This document shows positions 25,457 through 38,528 of a DNA stretch of 64,000 nucleotides, piece by piece. Source of the DNA: Turritopsis dohrnii (lineage: Eukaryota; Cnidaria; Hydrozoa; Anthoathecata; Oceaniidae); assembly GCA_027922465.2 (NCBI GenBank), contig BQMF02000003.1, forward strand, positions 186,001-250,000. Reading direction: 5' to 3'. Position 1 is the stretch's first letter. Each line of letters opens with the position of its first letter. The position numbers were made by a program, and so were the translations under genes. The notes under the pieces are model-generated. The model saw only the letters and a program-made list of their open reading frames with translations, did no database searches and was not told the origin of the DNA.

Positions 25457-25976
25457 TTAGTAACAAAGACTAGATTTACTCCTAATTAAGAGAATTGAAG
25501 CTCAAGTTGGATTTATTCTACTTTCCCCTGATTCACCGGTCATAAATATATTCATTTTTTAGTTTGTACATACTAACCAGAGGGTAATACAGGTCAAAAA
25601 CCACAATGCAATGCGCTATTGGACGTTGAAACTCGGTACCCAAATTCAAATCTCATTTCTTCATGTTTGAACTTTTGTTTATTCAATGAATCATGGATAT
25701 AAAAGTTGCTCTTATTTTATGCATGAATGAATCGTTCATTTCTTTCTTAACACACATGATCAGAACAAAAGAAGTCTCTTGAGTCAAGCTAAAAACGTAC
25801 AACATCCTGTATTACCCCTGCTAACATATAATATCAACCAAAATTGATACAAATGGAAATAGGCCAGGGAGACAAATATCTTGGCTATGTTCAAGAAAGT
25901 GTAACTTATTAAGCTTTTACACTTAATTAAGACATTTCTTCTATACTGTCTAAAATGTTCTTGACACATATCTATT

Positions 25977-28039
25977 AAGTTAGGACGACTCAACCAAAAC
26001 TTGTGATAAAAAGCATTTCATACTACTTTATGACAGCCATACAATGAAGTGCATTCACAACTTGTTCTTCTGATTTGATAACAGTGGCAAATCCAGAGGG
26101 TTTTTGACAATGTTGAACCGTTATGGGCACCCAAAAAATGTGCCCAAAAAGTTTAAGTTTAAGGGCTTTTAAGGGTTTGTTTGCTAATTTAAGGTTATTT
26201 AAAGTGTAGCGTTAAAGTTATTCAACGACAAATAAAGAGATAAAAGCTCTCAAGGGAATTAATATTGAAGATTATCTCTCTAAAAATAAAAATAGAGAGT
26301 GGAGCATTATTTTTGCTTGATGAAATTCGTAAATTCCACCTGTTTGACACTAAACCATGCATTCAGTTTATATAAGAAAACGTTATGCCCAAAAAACTTC
26401 TGGATTCGGCACTGGAGAATACAAGATTTAGAAATGTATTGTAAAATCGTGAAAGTGGTAATTATCAATCTGATTTAATTTGTAACTTAGGACTCTTTAC
26501 TTTGTACATTCTCATTGATATAAATAAATTGTCCAGAACAAATGTACTTGTTTTTTTTCTCTGTAAAACCCAAGAATGTTGTTGAATGAATGAACCCAAG
26601 GGTGTTTGCGGCAATTAATGCTCGCGACTTTTCGTGCCTTTATTTTCATATTCAGATTGAATAACTTTGTTTCCAGATCCCCAAATATTTATTTCAATGG
26701 TACTCTTACGTATAGAGAAAACATGGCGTAACTCCAGGGATGTGTTGGGTGCAATCGCATCACCCTCGGATTTAGTTTCTGATTGAAGTTTAAACTTCAA
26801 CGTTTATGCTTTCGCTATTTGCGGCTTTTGTTAGACTCATAATTATTCGAACTAGATATCTGCATGATATACCATCAAACACTGCTTACTAGAATACTAA
26901 GTTTAAGCTAGGGGGAGGCAGGACTGAGCGTGTTATTACGAAATATGTTCCAGTGTAGCATTTACCATCCGTTTGTTTGAATTATTCATTCCTGAATGTT
27001 TCCCGAAAATTAATATTGTAATGTTTGGTATTGTTATGTTAATGATTTTAATAATCATTTTGTCGATACACCACATAATAGCGGAATTTGGTTTCACGAC
27101 CATTATTGAAACTGTGCTAATGTGTGCTAGAAAAGCAGTATATACTCCTTCAAAGATGTAGAAATTGTTGGTTTTCTTCTTTCTTAATTTTCTGAAGATC
27201 TAAGCCAAAAGGGAAAAAATGCTGCGGTAAAAAGTTTTGTTTTTACATAAAGTTTCACCACCCAAAAAAATAAAAAAAATTTACCATGTTTAATTTTCCC
27301 TAGAGCTATGTCGTCCCTATGCCGTTGCTATGCTAGATCGTCATCATTCAATCAGATATATGCAAATAGGAGAGTAAAATAATATTATCAAGGCAATTCT
27401 TTACAATAAATCACAATTATTTTAGGGCTAGATTCCAGACATTCTAACCCTAGAGAATCTGATATCGGGAGTTTTGATAAGTTTAGTGACTACCCGAGAG
27501 CCAACCATGGTTGGGGCGGAGGTGGGAATTTTGGATTATATCTTTATCTAAAACACCGGAAAACGCCATCTTGAGAATAATTTTGAGATTTAAATTAGTC
27601 AGCGATGAGGCTGCCGCCGTTAACCATTTCATTGAACGTTTAGAATTCTCCAAAATTTTCCTTTCAATTTTGCTTTTGGATGCTTTTTTATTTTATTTTG
27701 TTATCATTTTGTGTCAGAAAACATTGAAGGAACCCTAGAAATGAGGTTGGTTTACATACGCTATCATTTACTATAATGCCGGCACCGACTAAACAGCAAG
27801 CAATTTGTAGCAGGCACTTGCTTGTCGCTTTGTTTCCAACTATAGTGGAGTGATATGGTGAACTGCGAGCTTGTCATTAAAATTTGCACACTTTGAAATA
27901 TTGTGGCCTTTTTATATCTTGATATCGGGAGATAATGTTGCTCATCGGGAGAACGGGATTGTCATCTTGAGATCGGGAGTCTCCCGCTCATATCGGGAGA
28001 GTTGGAATGTATGAGATTCTGGTCAAGCGGTCCAAACTG
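25977..28039. mobile_element. Non-autonomous DNA transposon, family A, copy 2 (with a nested insertion)
   Basis: Homologous along its length to 6858-8056. It starts 'aagttaggacgactcaacca' and ends 'ggtcaagcggtccaaactg'. It is longer than copy 1 mainly because of the insertion at 27436-28013; a second, smaller difference lies near 26090-26410. No clear duplication at the outer ends. Confidence 0.78.
27436..28013. mobile_element. DNA transposon nested in family A copy 2, 578 bp, 6-bp TSD
   Basis: Ends CAGACATTCTAACCCT (27436) and right-end complement CATACATTCCAACTCT (28013), flanked by AGATTC (27430-27435 and 28014-28019). Family A copy 1 shows the uninterrupted site near 8035, which supports the boundaries. 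'atatcggga' repeats lie near both ends. Confidence 0.83.
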
Positions 28040-31000
28040 CTATTATTGTGTCTAAGATATATCTGATGATACAAGGGATTTCGGTAATAAACCATAAAAG
28101 GTATTATAGTTTCATATCATTTTACATGTTTATCAGTGTTGGGGACAGGACAAAAAAAGGCACAAAAATACATTTAGTGCATTAAAAATGAACACAAACT
28201 GTCAAAAAAGAAGACAACACACAGTATTGTCAGACATAGAAAACTAGTTACACCTGAAAAATCATTTAGAATCTTAGCCTGTGAGTGCCAAGCAAGACAT
28301 CTTCTTATAGTATAACAAAAGCTTTTTAGAACAAATATCTGAACCATAATAAATAATTTTTCTTTTTTTAAGCCAGGTCAGATATTATCAGTACTGCCAT
28401 ATATTAATAAAAAATACATCACGTGATATACAAATAGATGATGATGGTTATTAATATAAAAGAGAATTATAAATATTGTAGTATACTTACAATTTATAAG
28501 AACAATTTAAATATATGTTAATATAAATTTTTCCTCGAGGCTTGACTGGCCTTTTGATTTTTTAAATATTTCTAAAAAGACTGGCTCTAGACAACACATC
28601 AAAATAAAAATCTGAGTGAAACCGGCGTATCAAATCACACATTGAAGCGGAGCGCGTGTAGAAAAATGGCCTTTTAAAAGTTAGGAAACGTTTTGTCTGA
28701 TGTCCAGTCATCTATGTTTTCCCACACAACCAATGCTAGAAAAACAAGAAGGGATGTTTTATCTCTGGGTATAAATTCCACATCCAATATTTCTCATGAT
28801 AAATGTGATTTTAATGAATTCTCATAATATTAAGTAAGAGATCTTGTGTGCATGTTCCTCGTGGGTCGTGGTGGCTGTGTAGAACGTTTTTCAGTGAAAA
28901 AAATAAGGGGTGCGAAAAGGAAATAGCTATTTAAACTATTTAACACTGCAACCCTGTTTCATTTTCCTTATTTTTTGCCTATCAGGCATATTTCCAAGCA
29001 CTTTTAGCTACTACCGTTTTTGTTTTTTTTTTTAAGATTGAGTTTAAAAGCAGTTTGCAGGGGGTCCAGAGGAGCAATGTCTCCGGATGCTCTGTGATTC
29101 TAGCATTTTCCACGATTTCAACCAGCTTTAAAGTCACTAACTCTGTTTCTTTTTTCGCAATATCAACGTATATGGTTGGGTAAGCTACTTTGCTCTATTC
29201 TGCAGAACTCTTGCGAGAAGGATCTTCAAACCAGTCAGGGTGATTTAGGTCAATCTCGACATCGGTATACCGATTTTGTGGACATCGAATTTGGACGCCC
29301 AAATTCGATACTAGTTCCGCAAAAATTAACTACAGAAATACTTAATAATTTTTCTTTTGGAATCCTTTTATTCTCCACCGCTATCAGGTCTTGTCATGAG
29401 ATGCTTGCAATCAGCCAACAGTTTGCAACCACAACCAAAAGAATTATTATTTTAACTTATGCAAGTTTCTGTTCGTGGAAATCCTGGTTAAGCTTTCACT
29501 GTTATTGAAAAGGGAGCTGGAAACTAAGATGCTTTTTAATTTCATTGAATAACTCGAAAACGAGCCTTGCTGGTATATACCACTTCCGTTTTCATATTCT
29601 TTCCTCAAGTGAACAAATGAATTCGTATAACAAGGGAAATTTCAAAATTAGCTTAGCAACGGTAGTCATTCTCCCTAGCAACAGCAGATAATTGCTTCAA
29701 AAACTTTAGTTATCCTTCGTTGTTAATTGAGCGTGAAAACTAATATAATACGTTGAACATGTTTTAGTTCATATAAATAGTTGATATTTTAAAAGAGTGT
29801 CAGCCCCTGGACCCCCACTAAGGCTCTGCCCCAGACCCCCAGTTGCGATGTACACACCTTCAGCATTTCAAAAGACCTTCACCCTTATGTTGCCATTACT
29901 ACCAATGCCCAAAATAATTTTCCGGATAGCCCCTGCCAGTGTTGCCACTCTTCGGCCCTGGCCAGAAACTCAGCCCCTAAGGAATTTTAGCTTATTCTTT
30001 CCGACCCTCATGGACTTCTGATAATTTTTTATGTAGACCTGAGCACAGGATTAAGTCCCAAAAAACCATCTGGTCATCATTTCCGGAATCGTTGCAAGCT
30101 TGTAACAATGCTCCCTTCCACCAATAGTTTTCTAGGGATTTAATTTTCTCCGAACACATTTTTTACAAGATTATCAAACACATTTTTACGGAGCACGTCT
30201 CCATGGCAGCTCCTGAAAGCATAATTTGTTTGTTTTAAATCAAAAATAAATTAAACTTTCAATGGATCGTCCCTACAAGAAGAAGAGGATACCGTTTTCA
30301 AGCGATCTGGAGATCAAGGTTCCATGTAACAAACACGGCATTAAAAGTTCTATATGCCTGGTTTCTTTAATACACCAAATAGGCTCAAACATGAAAATTC
30401 ACAAATTGGCAAATCGTTCCACTTCTTCATTCTTAGTATATACCTTGCCAATTGTCATTGAAAAAGCCTTTTGTTTTAAATTGTTCAATGATTTTATTTC
30501 TTTGGGTCCAGAAAATAAGCAATTCGAATGATAAAAATTTATACTCATGCACACTTTTGTAAAAAAACCTCCATTAAAATGTTATTTAAAAGTTTTATGG
30601 TGAACAATAGCTTTTTGAATTATAAAACAGGTCAACTATAAACACAGGTGTGCGTGTTTATGTTTCATTCATTTATGTTACGTAATTTTCTCTTTCTTCT
30701 TCTCGAGTTTTTTCGTTGCCACTTAAAACTGTTGATTTAAAAATCATGAAATGGACTTTTCTCATGTTTTTGCGGAACACAGAAGTACAAAATTGAGATT
30801 GAAAATGTTTTATAAATCTTTTAAGTTTCAAAATGATAGGATTGAGTTTTGAAACTCAGTCCTTGGAAATATGCCTGCCTATCACCGTCTCATCATTTTC
30901 TTAACCATCTTTTAGTGTCTTCTTACTTTTAATGTTTTCTTACCATCCAATAACACTGTTTACAGAAGCCTACAGAAACTTCCCCTTTATTTACTAGTGG

Positions 31001-31477
31001 TATGCCTCTGCTATTAACAAAATTAACAACTCCTTAAACTTCATCCTAACTATGATCCTACTGTAACACAATCTTCTACACTTCTAATTACAGATTCTAA
31101 CACAGATGTTAACATCAGTGGTGAAGCTGTTTTTTCTATTCTTTTGCACTTGGTTATTCTTAAGTTCTTGTGTTGGTTTGCAACGTGAAATTTAGTATAC
31201 TGTACATGCAGCAATTTTGTTATTTGCTGTTTAAGAAGTCTGTGTTTTCCAATCCACCTCAGAAGTCACCATGAAAAAACGAGTTCAATGAATCCAATGT
31301 TTATATTATATAATTCATAATGCACAATCAATACCCAAAATTAAATAATTGAAGCATCTCAAAGTAAAGTTTTTTTTATTATTTTTAGCTATTGTTGGAT
31401 CCCAGACTAAATTATTATTTTTAAGTCAATCTGGCGGAACTGCAGTTAAAATAATACAATTTGTCTAATTTCATGAA
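28040..31477. other. Repeat-rich intergenic region upstream of the importin-13 gene
   Basis: Contains the dispersed repeat at 29388-29765 and a G/C-richer patch at 29795-29870 (runs of CCCC with 'ggctctgccccagaccccc') that looks like transposon-derived sequence. No exon was supported. The importin promoter should lie near its right end. Confidence 0.4.
29388..29765. repeat. Dispersed repeat, copy 2 (first copy at 15406)
   Basis: Aligns with 15406-15770 from CAGGTCTTGTCATGAGA through 'ggagctggaaactaagatgc' to 'catgttttag'. Not embedded in a complete element here; the flanks differ from those of copy 1. Confidence 0.7.
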
Positions 31478-34400
31478 ATGGACTTACTGCATCAAACAGA
31501 GAGTGCTATCAACACATTTTATCATTGCCACACCCAATATGAACGATCTGCAGCGCATCAATGGCTGTTACAATTACAGAAATCATCTGAAGGATGGCAA
31601 ATTTCTTGGATGCTGTTAGATGTTAGCAAGCCTATAGAAGTACAGTACTATGGTGCTAATATACTGCATTATAAAATTGCAAATAACATTAATGATATGG
31701 AACAGGAACAAATGGGAGATCTGAAAAACAAATTTCAGCAACTCCTCTGCACATATAGTACAGGACCAAAATTAGTTATTTCAAAGTTATGTTCTGTTTA
31801 TGCCGCTTTCACAGTACAGATTATTGATGAAGACTCAGAATTGTTGCAGTGTATAAATGATGTTGAGAATGCATTTAAAATAACAGGGATTGATTCAAAG
31901 GATGTTATTTTGGAACTATTGACTGTAATACCTAGTGAATTTAAAACACTGAATTTACCTTCTAAACAGAAGATCATTGCAAGGAAATTTATGAATGACT
32001 TCATACCAATGCTTTTGGGGATGTGCAATCATGTTTTACGAAATGATAACTGCAACCCAAATGATTTGAAATATCAAAATGACACGCTGAATTGTTTTTT
32101 AAGTTGGGTTGAGTTTGGAGTCTCTGTTGCTGATGCCAAAGATTTGTTACCACTGTTATTTTCTAAAGTGGAAAATGATGATCTAAGCAATAAAGTGTGT
32201 GAAGTTCTTATCGAACTTATCACATCGCCTACTAGTTACTCAGTTGAGAATAGTGTTTTAAATTTTATGGAGCATGTTTTGAAACTAAATCACTTAGTTG
32301 ACTTATCTATCAGCCAGGAGAATCACGAACTGCTGAATAACTTGTGCTTACTCTATTGTAATCTTGGGGAAACACATTGCCGCACATTTTTGAAAACAAC
32401 CGAAGGTTCCAGTCAAGTTTCCATGTTTAATTTCGTGAATGTTATTTTAAAATTGACTTCAACTAAAGGTTTTTATCCAGTGGATGAAACATGTAGCGAG
32501 TTGACTTTGAACTTCTGGTACACACTTCAAGATGACTTGTACTCTCTCGACGAGCTCACAGATTACCACAAGCAATTTCAGAAGGCATACATCATGCTTG
32601 TGGATGTTCTTCGATTGAAATGTCAATATCCTCCTGACCAGGTGTATGAAAAATATTCTGTTGAGGATAAAGAGCTGTTCCGATGTTATAGAATCGATAT
32701 TCAAGATACCATGCTTTATATTTACACCTTACTGCAGGAGAAGTGTTTAGAGTATTTTTGTCACAAACTTGAATCTTTGTTTGCAGGTAAAAAATTATTT
32801 TCATATGTTGAGTTCATAGTTGTCGCATCTTGTACAGGATCTCATGCAGGATCCTATAAGATCTTATGCAATCTTTATAATGTATCTTCCATAAGATCTT
32901 ACAGAATCCTGTTAGGATTTCAACCAGGCCACCTTTGTCTAAAAATGTTTTCATCTTAGTTAATAAAATGAATCTTGCATGAGTAATAATGATGATTGTT
33001 TTTATTCAAATTTTATTTTTGCTAAGTTTTTATGACACACTAGCCATTATTTTATGACATATTAGCGATAAAATGCAATTGTTATAAATGTGGTTATCCA
33101 CTAAAATCGTTCAAAAACTGAAATATTTATGATACCTTAAAAACATGTCTTTGAACTATAAAGTGTTTTGTTAGAAAACTCTATAATTATCTTCTTATCA
33201 ATAAAGTCGATGTAAAGGACCTATCACCAAAATTGAATACCCAAGGAAAAAATGAAATGAGTTAAGGCAATTAAATTTGATGAATTTTGGGCTTGGGTAA
33301 AAACAAATGCAAAATGAGCCTAGTGGCAAAAACACAGTTGCAATGTATTAAACGGAGATGTTTAGATGTAATGCAAATGTATCATAGCTACTGTAAGACA
33401 CACAAAACTATATAAAGCTATAGTTTGAAAAAATGCCGATATTTAAACTAAAAATCGGGAAATTTCATCCAGCGTTAGTTTCGTGTAATCAGGCTGTTAC
33501 TTTCAATAAATTGTCAAAGAAACAGAATCTTCTAAAAAAACAATTTAAAACCAGCATAGATGATTGATGAAATCAATGAATCAAAGAAACAAATCACCAA
33601 CGACAGGTTTTTTGTAGTTCTTTTAGAAGTTATAATTATGAACAATGCAAAATAAACTTTTTCTAAAATTGAGTTAACATAATCTTGTTCCTCTCTTGAT
33701 AGATCCTTCGTCATCATGGCAAAGTTTTGAAGCGATATTGCATCTGCTTCGTGGTGCAACTGAATCCATTGACTCTGACGAATCTATTTACTTATCAAGA
33801 CTTTTGACCATGCTTAAGTCCTTACCTCGACACCCAAGAATATTAGATTCATTGTTTTTCTTCCTTGGCGGTTTATCCGAATGGTTCAATTCACATCCTA
33901 ATGAAATTGTTAGTATGTTGCCATTTCTGTTGCAAGGCATTTTGAATCCCGATACAGCAACTTCGTGTAGTATTGCGTTAAAGGATATTTGTCACGAGTG
34001 TGCGCTCCTTTTAAGTACTGAAGCTGTTCTTGAGATTCTTCAGACTTGCAATAAAGGTATACACTCACAAACATCGTCACTGAAAGTTGTCGTAAGACTC
34101 TTCGAAATTGGTGGTTTTGTTGTATCGGTGCTTCAAGTAGAACAGATGAATGCTCAAATCCACTTGCTTATAACTCCTTTGTTTCAATGGTTTAAGGCAA
34201 TACTGCAGACACCAAGCGTGACCACTTTATCAAAAAAGAAGATTGTGCACTATTTAAACTGCTTTAACGGATTATTTCGGGCATTAGACCCTTTTCAGGA
34301 ATTGCAAACGCATCCTATTGTGCTAGTGTTTCGACAATTGATACCGTTATTTCGTGTTCTGAAACTGTGGTGTGGATTTGAGGAAGTGGCTATTGCCGCT

Positions 34401-35174
34401 ACGAACTGCATAACCAAAGCGTTAGAAGTGGCACGAGAGAAATTGATTGACAACGTCCATATCATGTCAGAAGTATTGGCAGAGTTCTTTTTAACTCAAC
34501 CATTCGGTTGTGTGCTGGATGCTTCTTCTACACTTATTGGCATGTTTGGCGCTGAGACAGATTGCACAGAAAGAATACGAAATTTGTATTCGTTGCTCAC
34601 GACAACATGTGTAAAGATGGTTGAAAGTGACGAGGGTAAGAATCATCCGGACTGTATGCAAGCCTTCATGGATCTGTCAATAAGAGTTGTAAAAACTGTA
34701 CCAGAATTTCTGTACGGAAGTGCGGACGAACAGCTGGTGTTGTTGAAATCTGTATTGATTCTGATGACGTATCAGGAGACACCGACCATCAAGAGCACAT
34801 GTAACTTCGTTGTGACTTATTTGAATTTCTCTGGAGCATTTGAGAGTAGCAGGCAGGTTATAGAGTCGGTTGGACGAGACCTCGTCGTGCAATGCCTGCT
34901 GTGTATCAGTGGCATATCTCCAAGACATACCACTGACCATTTCGCTGAGATCATGTTGGCTTTTAGCAAGCATTATGTGACTTTCTTGGCAACCTGGTTT
35001 GCCGAGTTGTTCAGCACGGATGGTTTTCCGTCGATGAATGCCACAGCAGTTCAAAAAGAGTATTTTCAAAGTGCTATTTTACGTGAGAAAACCAACAAGC
35101 GAAAAATGAAGGAGCTGGTACGCGAATTTTCCTTAGCGTGTAGAGGCTTGCAAGGAATGGCCTATGCAAATTAA
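31478..35174 (+). CDS. IPO13: Importin-13-like nuclear transport receptor (complete, 2 exons)
   Basis: Exons 31478-32786 and 33703-35174 (phase-1 intron with GT-AG borders) give 2781 nt, 926 residues plus stop; vertebrate importin-13 is about 960. The protein is a long alpha-solenoid of HEAT-type repeats that carries cargo through nuclear pores under control of Ran-GTP. Family-typical stretches are visible: EVQYYGANILHYKI in the N-terminal importin-beta domain, LELLTVIPSEF, LNFWYTLQDDLYSL, FRCYRIDIQDTMLYIY, and near the C terminus HFAEIMLAFSKH and ILREKTNKRKMKELVREF. The closest alternative is transportin-3, but the order and wording of these blocks favour importin-13. The start chosen is the first in-frame ATG; an overlapping ATG at 31473 is out of frame. 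Only one intron interrupts the coding region, unlike the exon-rich neighbours. Confidence 0.93.
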
Positions 35175-36591
35175 TGCTGATAATATTTTTCTTTTTTTTG
35201 TATTTTATATGACTTGCGAAATTGTATTGGCTTAGAATTTTACAACCGTTGGTTAGGAAAATATTTGAATGTTTTTAAGATTGCCTTAAGTTTGTTTTTG
35301 ACAAAACTTTGTCCTCACCAGTCTAGTGAACTTTAGAAAAAAAAACCTTTAGATTTTGTAACTTGCAGCAATGTATTTGATGTCGCCTGTTTGTGAAGGA
35401 AGTATTTGCACTGCTACATAGATACGCTTATTCTTAAGCCGTTCTGCATACTCCATTTTGAATAGTTTTTTTACGATGAATAGATTACAATATTGAATGT
35501 ATGGTTGTCATAAATTATGTAAAATCGTTTACTTTTTCATCTCTTATACCATTAAGAGAATAGAAGAATCATTCCAACGAATTATTCTGTTTTAAGATAA
35601 GTTTTCATTTTGTCCCGTCGAATCAAGTTCGTTTGAAGATGTTGTTTCGTTTCCTGTTGTTATGTCTGTGCATCGCAAACTCGAGGTAATGGCGTTAATT
35701 TGTACACTTAAATCGATTCGAATTACACAAGGGGAAAAATGGAAGAAATTGGTTTTTCTTACAAAATTTTTATTGAAATCATTTTCAAATGCTGAACTTG
35801 TCAGTGAATTGAATGCACGGATTCTCGTCTAGTCTTTGGCGTTTTGTGTATACGTGCACTTTTCGTTGTAAAGCAACATTTCGAAAAGAAATAATGGCTG
35901 CATTTTCTTTGCAAGAGTTAGTCTGTATTTACCTGGATTTCTAGAGATGTCACTAATCGTGATTTTTGCCACAAAAATGAAGTGTGTTTATATGAGAAAA
36001 AGCTGAACCGGCAAAACAGAACCAGCTAGGAACGACAATTTCTGCCCATATAATGAGCTGTCTTCATATGAACATAAGATGGAATTTGTCTTGGCAAAGC
36101 AAATAAGCTTGGCTAAGCCGGAAAACCTAACCTTCATATCAAAGTCTATGTTCATCACAAACATAAGGATACGCCCTTCATATGTTCGTTTGTTTTAAGC
36201 GAATTGGCTCAACAACCTAATATAAACGCTAATACACGCTGACACATGTGTCTTCAAGATTTTTAAGTGACGTTTTTAACAAAAGAAACTGAAAAAAATG
36301 TTTCGTATGTTTCTGCTCTCTCCTTTTTTTTTACACCTATACTGAGACACCCTGCTCAACGTCATTCAATTCGCTGTTTTCGATTGGTTGAATTATAAAA
36401 GAACAACCTTGAATTTATTTATGTAAATTACAAGGATATCTTTTAACAATACGTTATCAGCCCATGGACTTATTATCCAGGTGGGCTTTAAAAGTGGGAT
36501 GTGCATCTTACATAACCAGAGTGGCCCTTTATGTGAATTGGGTTTTATCCGGGATTTTACGGTATGTGATTAAAAAGTAGGGGTTTCTTGT
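35175..36591. other. Importin-13 3' UTR and intergenic sequence
   Basis: AT-rich sequence following the importin stop codon. Its first part must be 3' UTR; the poly(A) site could not be fixed. No other gene or delimited repeat was seen. Confidence 0.4.
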
Positions 36592-36663
36592 GAACCTCGA
36601 ACCCAGGGTCTCCTTGCCTTTTCGATATATGGATGAGGGCAAGAGACCCTGGGTTCGAGGTTG
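36592..36663. mobile_element. Tiny foldback element 1 (72 bp, 10-bp TSD)
   Basis: Nearly its whole length is one hairpin: 'aacctcgaacccagggtctc' pairs with 'gagaccctgggttcgaggtt'. It is bracketed by GGTTTCTTGT on both sides (36582-36591 and 36664-36673). Same termini as the elements at 47240 and 50432. Mutator-like ancestry is inferred from the duplication length. Confidence 0.8.
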
Positions 36664-37049
36664 GGTTTCTTGTGCGTTGAGCTGGTTTTCATTAAAAATT
36701 ATTTGTTTGTTAGGTGCGATTCCAAAGAAGTGGTGCTAGAAAGTCTTTTGAAGGATTACGATAACAAGGTGCTTCCTCAAGCCGATGGTAATGTTAGCTG
36801 TGTAGTTTATGTTTTCGTTGAAACACTATTCCTTTTCTATAAAAGGGATTAGTTAACACAAGGTTTAAAGAAATATAGGAGATTTTCAATAAACACCATT
36901 CTCAAATTTCTGTTGTTTTAATGCCTCGTTTTCAAGTGCCGCTTCGTTTCTATTATGTATCCATATTAATATTCGGTCATGAGGTCATACTTGTTTGCTA
37001 GGCCGTAATACGGTGGGGTTTTTTTAAAAATTCGGGAAAAATTAGACTA

Positions 37050-38528
37050 CAGTTGTCCCCCGCTATCTCGACATTTCTAACTCGACACCCGCCTATCTCG
37101 ACATAAATATTCGGTCCCTTTACGAAAAAACTCGACATTTATCAAATTTTAATTGTTGTTTTTCCCTTAATTATTGTTCTGAGCTCATGTTCTGTCAATC
37201 TGTCAATCAAAGTATTGTGAATTTATGAGATGGTGAAGGGATGCAGGTGGAATTTACACTTCACTTCGTTGGCAAAGCAGGATATATAAATATTCTAAGG
37301 CAGCAGTATCGGGCAATCAATCAACTTTAATTTTTGGAAACTTGTTATAATGATAAAAATTCAAAACACAGTACACATCCGTTAGATCGAATGCTGCTTA
37401 TTCGAACATTCTATATTTCGAACAAATTCTTCAGTCCCTTGAGTTTGGTCTAATAAAGTCTTATATTTTGTGCCGCTTAATTCGAACTCCGTTAATTCGA
37501 ACATTTCGTTAATTCGAAGAGTTTTTTCGGTCTCTAGGCTAAAAAAACATTCGTTAATTCGAACTTTTGCACACTATTAAGACATTTTTCTTATGGTGGT
37601 AAAATTTCTTTCAACTTTTCAATAAATTGTACATTCCCAGTAAAATGAAGTTTACAAGGTATTTGGAGTCCTTCTTTATCACCAAGATTAACTTTTTTCT
37701 CAGTTACTTTTACTTTGCAGCTATTGTCATCGCTTGCTTGAAGAAAAAACGAGTTTTTCCAAAATGACCTGTCTTTCCTTTTGCCAAATGCCTAACCATG
37801 CCGTTGTTCTGTATGACTGCAACAGCGTATTTGTCAAATTCATTTTCTTGTTTTACTCGACTCTCTAGAACTTCTCCAATTTTTAGCTACCATATTTCCA
37901 TATAAGCATAGGTCAATTGTTTAGCAATCTATTGTTCTCAAGATTTTAAACCAATGGAATGCGTTAAAATGCAGTGGCTTCGAAAACTCAAAGTGGGCAA
38001 CATGGTCCTTAGCCTACTCGCTTATGTACGATTTCCAAAGTTTAATTCAGCCGGAAAAATCGTTTATTGATCTGAGACTATCGAAAAATGAGTGATCAAA
38101 AAGTATGGACTGTGTCTCTTGACGTATCACTTCTCAAGGCTAATTCCCGTGAAGATTTGATCGGCACGGCGCGCGCGTGCATGTCTCTCAGCTTAAGAAC
38201 TTAATCGCGCTGGTTTTTTGATTTGATTTTACCAGGTCGGTCGACCAATCTGACTACCCTTGGATCCGCCCCTGAGCATGACAACCTATACGAAGCTATT
38301 ATGTATTCCTTGAGTACAATGAATCAGTAGCTCTTCTTCTATCCCAAGAATTTCTTATTTAATTCTTCTAGGTACTGTCCGAACCTAAATAAAATCAAAA
38401 AAAATAGGGGTGGTAAGGGCGGTAGACAAAAATATTACGTTAAAAAAAGTCCCCCGTTAACTGGACCCTAGCCTAACTCGACATTTTTCCCGGGCTCCAC
38501 GCGATGTCGAGTTAGCGAGAGACAACTG
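37050..38528. mobile_element. pogo/Tigger-like element, 1.48 kb, TA TSD
   Basis: Ends CAGTTGTCCCCCGCTATCTC (37050) and right-end complement CAGTTGTCTCTCGCTAACTC (38528), both followed by GACAT, and flanked by TA. Such ends are typical of pogo/Tigger members of the Tc1/mariner superfamily. Inside are repeated 'gttaattcgaac' motifs (about 37480-37565), perhaps the end of a second Tigger-like element, and a decayed HIRAN-like frame on the minus strand. No intact transposase was seen. Confidence 0.82.
37600..37890 (-). pseudogene. HIRAN-like domain remnant inside the Tigger-like element
   Basis: Minus-strand translation gives GEVLESRVKQENEFDKYAVA, then MVRHLAKGKTGHFGK, and after an apparent frameshift VNLGDKEGLQIPCKLHF. 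This matches, from memory, the pattern of HIRAN-like proteins common in cnidarian gene models (GE.LE....ENE.DKYAVAV...G...GH......, then GLEIPC.Y.F.G). HIRAN domains bind DNA ends in helicases of the HLTF group. The frame is broken by at least one frameshift and has no start, so it is a relic, likely cargo of the transposon or part of an older one. Confidence 0.5.

Noticed and set aside
29797..30021. Pro-rich 74-codon frame
   Set aside because: It translates a C-rich repeat patch typical of transposon debris.
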